NCBI GenBank assembly: GCA_001780825.1
Contig: MFIX01000186.1
Coordinates: 1 to 11,200 of the forward strand
Length of the DNA: 11,200 bases
Source of the DNA: Candidatus Glassbacteria bacterium RIFCSPLOWO2_12_FULL_58_11
Lineage (GTDB): Bacteria > Gemmatimonadota > Glassbacteria > GWA2-58-10
Direction: 5' to 3'
Shown here: positions 7,742 to 11,200 of the stretch, in pieces
Numbering within the stretch: the stretch's first letter is position 1
Layout of the letters: every line of letters starts with the position of its first letter
The notes under the pieces: generated by a model
Told to the model about the DNA's origin: nothing
The model's database searches: none
Seen by the model: only the letters and a program-made list of their open reading frames with translations
Position numbers and translations under genes: made by a program

Positions 7742-7778
7742 TCGCCCCGCAGACATCAAGTGGCGGGGCGATTTATTT
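7742..7778 (+). terminator. Rho-independent terminator of the GH123-like gene
   Basis: A perfect 9-bp stem, TCGCCCCGC (7742-7750) with GCGGGGCGA (7763-7771), encloses a 12-base loop and is followed by TTTATTT (7772-7778). It lies 46 bases past the stop codon. It separates the glycosidase transcript from the receptor downstream. Confidence 0.85.
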
Positions 7779-7787
7779 AAGAGTTTT

Positions 7788-8049
7788 AGTGATTGCCAAA
7801 AGTCCTTGCGCTTTGGATTCGATCGGTAAAGGCCGGCTGGCCTGAAGACTTATCCCGGCAGCCTTTTGCAGCCGGAGACCAATCAAAACCTCTCAAGTGT
7901 AATCAACTTCCGAAGAGGCGGTTATGCGACTCAAAGGTTATCCATCTATGTAGTGTTGTATTTGAGCGATTGCCAAAATACCCTGGCTAATCGCAGTTTC
8001 ATATAACTCAAACGTCAGTTCGAAAGGGGAAATACTTTTGGCAATCACT
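7788..8049. repeat. 262-bp segment bounded by 16-bp perfect inverted repeats (MITE-like or operator set)
   Basis: AGTGATTGCCAAAAGT at 7788-7803 recurs as its exact reverse complement at 8034-8049. Similarity extends inward at 9 of the next 14 positions (7804-7817 against 8020-8033), giving imperfect arms of about 30 bp. A third, shorter copy (GATTGCCAAAA) lies at 7968-7978 in direct orientation. No target-site duplication is obvious outside the arms. This fits a small non-autonomous element or a cluster of regulator sites. Confidence 0.5.
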
Positions 8050-8264
8050 CTAAATCCCCGGCTGCTGTCCCATGGCAAAATAGAAAAGAGAATAAAGCTT
8101 GAAAGTAAATTTAGAATTTGCGTCAAACTTTCAGAAACAATATCCATTAAGCCGGGTAAATTTAGTAAGCGCGGGATCAGTACCGGAATCAGCGATCAAA
8201 AGAAATTTGTCCTGGTCTTTCTCCGGTGTGCCAGATCAGCCCGTTCTATTATCCGTTACCTGGA

Positions 8265-8306
8265 TAATTAAGCAGTCCTGTCAGCTAATTAAGCAGTCCT
8301 GTCAGC
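8265..8306. repeat. Perfect tandem duplication of a 21-bp unit
   Basis: The unit begins TAATTAAGCAG and ends with CTGTCAGC; copy one is 8265-8285 and copy two 8286-8306, identical. A third TAATTAA follows at 8313-8319. Two helical turns per unit and a site about 130 bases ahead of the receptor start suit paired binding sites for a regulator, but simple slippage duplication is as likely. Confidence 0.75.
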
Positions 8307-8435
8307 TTAGGTTAATTAAATGCCGGATTTCGTATCGACCATGCACCCTTTTTCCGGTGAATCCGATCTTGCCTTTTCCGGATTATCCTCCCTGTTTTAC
8401 CGGCTGATTCCGGCCGACTCAAATGGAGCTACTAT

Positions 8436-10670
8436 ATGACACGTATCCTGTGCGCTCTGTTGTTCGTTGTCAGCACCTCCCTCTCCGCGGCCCAGGATTT
8501 CGGCGATCTTATCGGGACAGTGCAGTCAGACCAGCACGAAAGACTGAGAGGGGCCCAGATTGCCATAAAAGGCCTCAAGCTGGGCGATGTAGTCAATCAG
8601 TACGGGCAGTTTCATATTCGGAATATTCCGGTTGGCACGCAGGAGGTGACTGCCTCGATGACCGGGTATGAGAGCCAGACCAAGACAATCACCATTGTCC
8701 GCAACGACACGCTCATTCTCAATTTTACCCTCAAATCGAAAACCATTAATCTCGAGCCGCTGCAGGTCGAGGGGAAAGTGCCGGAAAGAGCGGTGACCGC
8801 CACCATGGTCGAGATGGAGCTGGTGAAAATTCCCGCGGCAGTGGAGGTTATCACCGAAAAGGAGATCGAAGAGAAAGGGGCGCTAACGGTTGCCGACGCC
8901 CTTCAGGAATCCCAGAGCCTGTATTTGCAGGGAGACTCGGAGCGCGCCCTGGCGGCGAGCCTGCGCGGCCTGAGGACAAAATATACTCTGGTCCTGGTCG
9001 ATGGGCGAAGGGTGGCGCCGGGCTTGCGGGAAAACATCGACCTGGATGATCTGCCCACCTCGATGATCGACCGGATCGAGGTGGTGCGCGGGCCGACCTC
9101 CTCGCTCTACGGCAGCGATGCGATCGGCGGCGTGATCAATATTATTACCAAGGAACCGACCGAGATCATGACCGCAGGGATGGCTATCCGCTACGGCTCA
9201 AGCGTGTACGGCCAGGCCCAGTCGCCCTTTATCAAAGGCTACATGGCGGAAAAGAACGGCGGCCTTGGCTATTCCCTGGCTGCCAGCTATGACCGTCAGG
9301 GGCAGTACGACCGGTACAAGCAGACAGTCTGGACGGATGGCGACAAGAAAAAACTGCGCTCGGCCTCGGCCAAGTTCTCCCTGGACCTGACCCCGAACCA
9401 GATTGTCCATTTCGGGCTGGACAAATCACGGGTCGCCAGGAAAGGCGTGCGCCCTTACGATTGGGGCGATGGCAACCGGCTGAATACTGCTTTTCGGAAA
9501 TCGATTTTTTTCGACTACCAGGGGAATTTCCGGGAAAATTCCAACCTTCTGATCCAGGCTTATGAGTACCGTTACCAGACCCAGATCGGGGTCTCGCCGC
9601 TGATACTGGGGAATGTAACCAACCCGCTGTCTCAGACATCGGCTCCCTATCATCTTTCGCAAAACCTGAGACAGGCCGAGGCCCGCTGGAGCCAGTCGAT
9701 CTTTTCCAGTCACACGGCGACTCTGGGCGTGGAATACAGGAAAGAGCGGCGTTATGATGACAAAAAACTGGTCAATGTCGAAAACGACGCTGTCTTTTTC
9801 CAGGATGTTTACCAGGTGATCGACCCGCTGCTGGTAGTGTTCGGAGCGCGGTATGACAAGCACACGGATTTCGGCACGGCGTTCAGCCCGAAAGTGAGTA
9901 CGACCTATTCCCCTCTCGAACACCTTCGTTTCAAGGGCTCCTACGGCAAAGGCATCCGGGCGCCTAGCATTTTCGAGCTCTATATCGACTCCCCCTCCAA
10001 GGAGAGTCTCGTGCAGCCCAACCTGGAGCTGAAGCCCGAGGAATCGAAAAGCTACGAGTTCGGGGTGGGAGGCGAGTACAGCAGTCTCTCAGGCGAGGTC
10101 CGCTATTTCAGGAACGACTTGAAAGACATGATCAATACGGTGGAGATAGGCTCGGACACCCTCTATCAAATACGTAACGGCGCAATCGACCATTCGGTGG
10201 CGCCCTGGATCCGCCCCGTGCTGCAATACATGAACATTGCCCGGGCCCTGACCAAGGGTTTCGAGATCAACGCTTCGGTTAAATTGCCCCGGCACCTGGA
10301 GCTTTCCGCGGATGCCTCGCTCATGACCACCGAAGACAAGACTACCGGCGCCAAGCTGCTGAATATCCCGGAAGTGCTCAACAACATCAAATTGGAATAC
10401 AACAACCTGGACCGCGGACTGCGAGCCAATATCCGCCTGACCACGGTCGGCAAGCGGAAAATCTCGGACCTCTATGATGCCGATGGCTATACGTTCCTTA
10501 ACCTGTATTGCAGCAAAAAGCTTTCCACCTCCACGGAAGTATATCTGGGCGCCAACAACGTCCTCAACAGCGACCCCAACCTCTTCGGATACCTGGAAGG
10601 GGCTGGCTCGATGGGCGCCTACATTTTCGGCGGAATTAACATCGAATTCAGGGAATTTAACCCCCAATAA
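8436..10670 (+). CDS. TonB-dependent outer-membrane receptor with carboxypeptidase-regulatory-like N-domain
   Basis: The product has 744 residues and starts at ATG 8436 with TGGAG about eight bases upstream. Residues 1-19 are a signal peptide ending SLSAA. About 22-105 form a carboxypeptidase D regulatory-like beta domain (DLIGTVQSD, NQYGQFHIRNIPVG, VTASMTGYES), as in many receptors of the FCB group. PLQVEG (109-113 region) sits where a TonB box is expected. The plug runs about 125-240 with IDLDDLPTSMIDRIEVVRGP and SSLYGSDAIGGVINIITK. The rest is the 22-stranded barrel, with YGKGIRAPSIFELY and NLELKPEESKSYEFG as typical barrel motifs. It imports a substrate across the outer membrane using TonB energy. 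The ligand (iron chelate, vitamin or glycan) cannot be read from the sequence, and no SusD-like partner or TonB/ExbBD is nearby. The C-terminus ends FREFNPQ, so the usual final aromatic is three residues from the end. Confidence 0.93.
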   Translation: MTRILCALLFVVSTSLSAAQDFGDLIGTVQSDQHERLRGAQIAIKGLKLGDVVNQYGQFHIRNIPVGTQEVTASMTGYESQTKTITIVRNDTLILNFTLKSKTINLEPLQVEGKVPERAVTATMVEMELVKIPAAVEVITEKEIEEKGALTVADALQESQSLYLQGDSERALAASLRGLRTKYTLVLVDGRRVAPGLRENIDLDDLPTSMIDRIEVVRGPTSSLYGSDAIGGVINIITKEPTEIMTAGMAIRYGSSVYGQAQSPFIKGYMAEKNGGLGYSLAASYDRQGQYDRYKQTVWTDGDKKKLRSASAKFSLDLTPNQIVHFGLDKSRVARKGVRPYDWGDGNRLNTAFRKSIFFDYQGNFRENSNLLIQAYEYRYQTQIGVSPLILGNVTNPLSQTSAPYHLSQNLRQAEARWSQSIFSSHTATLGVEYRKERRYDDKKLVNVENDAVFFQDVYQVIDPLLVVFGARYDKHTDFGTAFSPKVSTTYSPLEHLRFKGSYGKGIRAPSIFELYIDSPSKESLVQPNLELKPEESKSYEFGVGGEYSSLSGEVRYFRNDLKDMINTVEIGSDTLYQIRNGAIDHSVAPWIRPVLQYMNIARALTKGFEINASVKLPRHLELSADASLMTTEDKTTGAKLLNIPEVLNNIKLEYNNLDRGLRANIRLTTVGKRKISDLYDADGYTFLNLYCSKKLSTSTEVYLGANNVLNSDPNLFGYLEGAGSMGAYIFGGINIEFREFNPQ

Positions 10671-10810
10671 GACCTCGATCCGGCTGGAGGAATAGAGCGG
10701 CACTAAATAACAGACAGAGCGGCGGAATACACTGGAGAGGTTTCTGATTGCGGCGGCACCTTCAGCCAGGATTCTTTATCATCCGGTTATTATTTCGGAG
10801 GGGAAAGTGA
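10671..10810 (+). other. Spacer between receptor and lipoprotein genes
   Basis: The 140 bases have no clear terminator hairpin and no defined promoter, so the lipoprotein could be read from the receptor transcript. GGAGGGG at 10797-10803 is a strong ribosome binding site seven bases ahead of the next start. Confidence 0.4.
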
Positions 10811-11200
10811 ATGAGCCGGAAAACTCTCCTGTCAATCCTGTTTGTCCTGGGCCTTGGCTTTACCGCTTGCGGTGGAGGCCGGGAGGATCCGGTAGCGGCT
10901 GAAATCGGCACGGAGGAGGGGCGCCTGACCCTGGGCGTAAATGGACCGAACGAAGCAGTTACTCCTTCAAATGGCTTAACTGCGCTGCAGGCAATAAGTG
11001 AGGCGCTATTCAAAATTTATTCTAAAAGCACGGCGTCCCTGAGCTTTTATTCCAGTCTCGAAAGCAGTGTCCGCATCGATGGGATTTACAGCGGGCATGC
11101 CCTGGCCAGCGGCGAAGTTATCGCGGAGGGGCCTAAGATATCGTATGATTTCAGCCTGATTTATTACGATTATTCCGATGCCGGATATCTCTTTTTCGGA
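10811..11200 (+). CDS. Putative lipoprotein of unknown function (3' end outside window)
   Basis: An open frame runs from ATG 10811, after the strong GGAGGGG site, to the window edge (130 codons, no stop). It begins MSRKTLLSILFVLGLGFTAC: a short basic head, a hydrophobic core and a lipobox-like FTAC with Cys20, so it is probably lipid-anchored after signal peptidase II processing. Phe at -3 is not the usual Leu, which leaves a little doubt. The mature part is Gly/Glu-rich at first, then contains LTALQAISEALFKIYSKSTASL and a stretch of alternating aromatic and small residues (VRIDGIYSGHALASGEV, YDFSLIYYDYSDAGYLFF) that looks like beta strands. I recognise no domain. Its place after the receptor suggests a cell-envelope role, perhaps with it, but this is inference. 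Confidence 0.75.
   Translation, partial: MSRKTLLSILFVLGLGFTACGGGREDPVAAEIGTEEGRLTLGVNGPNEAVTPSNGLTALQAISEALFKIYSKSTASLSFYSSLESSVRIDGIYSGHALASGEVIAEGPKISYDFSLIYYDYSDAGYLFFG

Larger units (their letters stand above)
7697..8435. other. 739-base intergenic region, repeat-rich, no supported gene
   Basis: After the terminator the spacer is AT-richer than the genes and has no open frame with a ribosome site, recognisable domain or convincing codon pattern. It holds three copies of GATTGCCAAAA (two direct, one inverted), a 21-bp tandem duplication, and small hairpins such as AGGCC/GGCCT (7830-7843) and AATCCG/CGGATT (about 8359-8389). The receptor promoter should be in its last part, but I could not define it, and no known riboswitch was recognised. 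Confidence 0.5.

Noticed and set aside
7793..8271. Small open frames in the repeat-rich spacer (for example 7793-7990 +, 7938-8147 -, 8038-8271 +)
   Set aside because: They start at codons inside the repeats without ribosome sites, show no domain, and overlap each other on both strands.
8265..8306. CRISPR-like repeat
   Set aside because: The two units are directly adjacent with no spacer, and there are no cas genes.

Overview
The window reads as chromosome of a GC-rich Gram-negative bacterium. It has a TonB-dependent outer-membrane receptor with an N-terminal carboxypeptidase-regulatory-like domain, a probable lipoprotein, several Sec signal peptides and secreted polysaccharide-type enzymes. 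That mix suits an environmental, FCB-like lineage (Latescibacterota, Glassbacteria or Zixibacteria-type genomes come to mind), but no marker gene fixes the taxon, so the assignment is only a guess.

Layout. At 1-895 is the C-terminal part of a heparinase II/III-type polysaccharide lyase (+), cut by the window edge. It converges on ettA (1077-2747, -), an ABC-F ribosome-associated ATPase, with a shared hairpin between them. Next comes a decayed stretch: 2748-3185 has no intact gene but may hold a gene remnant; 3186-3880 is an IS1380-family transposase with a frameshift, a nonsense codon and a missing C-terminus; 3952-4953 is a secreted alpha/beta hydrolase broken by one in-frame TAA. From 5261 the + strand is intact again: a secreted multidomain GH123/DUF4091-type glycosidase (5261-7696) ending in a strong terminator, a 739-base spacer rich in small repeats, a TonB-dependent receptor (8436-10670), and the start of a putative lipoprotein (10811 to the window end).

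How the genes fit together. Lyase, esterase-like hydrolase, GH123-like glycosidase, TonB receptor and lipoprotein are compatible with breakdown and import of complex, perhaps amino-sugar-containing, glycans. They are not one operon: a terminator and long spacers separate them, and no sugar transporter, SusD-like protein or regulator is visible. Only the receptor and the lipoprotein look possibly co-transcribed.

The signals not explained by ordinary genes are in the spacers. One is a GC-rich, three-way-junction-like inverted-repeat structure ahead of the GH123 gene. Another is a 16-bp perfect inverted repeat enclosing 262 bp, with a third related copy inside, between the GH123 gene and the receptor. 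The third is a 21-bp perfect tandem duplication ahead of the receptor. I see no CRISPR array, rRNA, tRNA, prophage, defence island or other clear new system.
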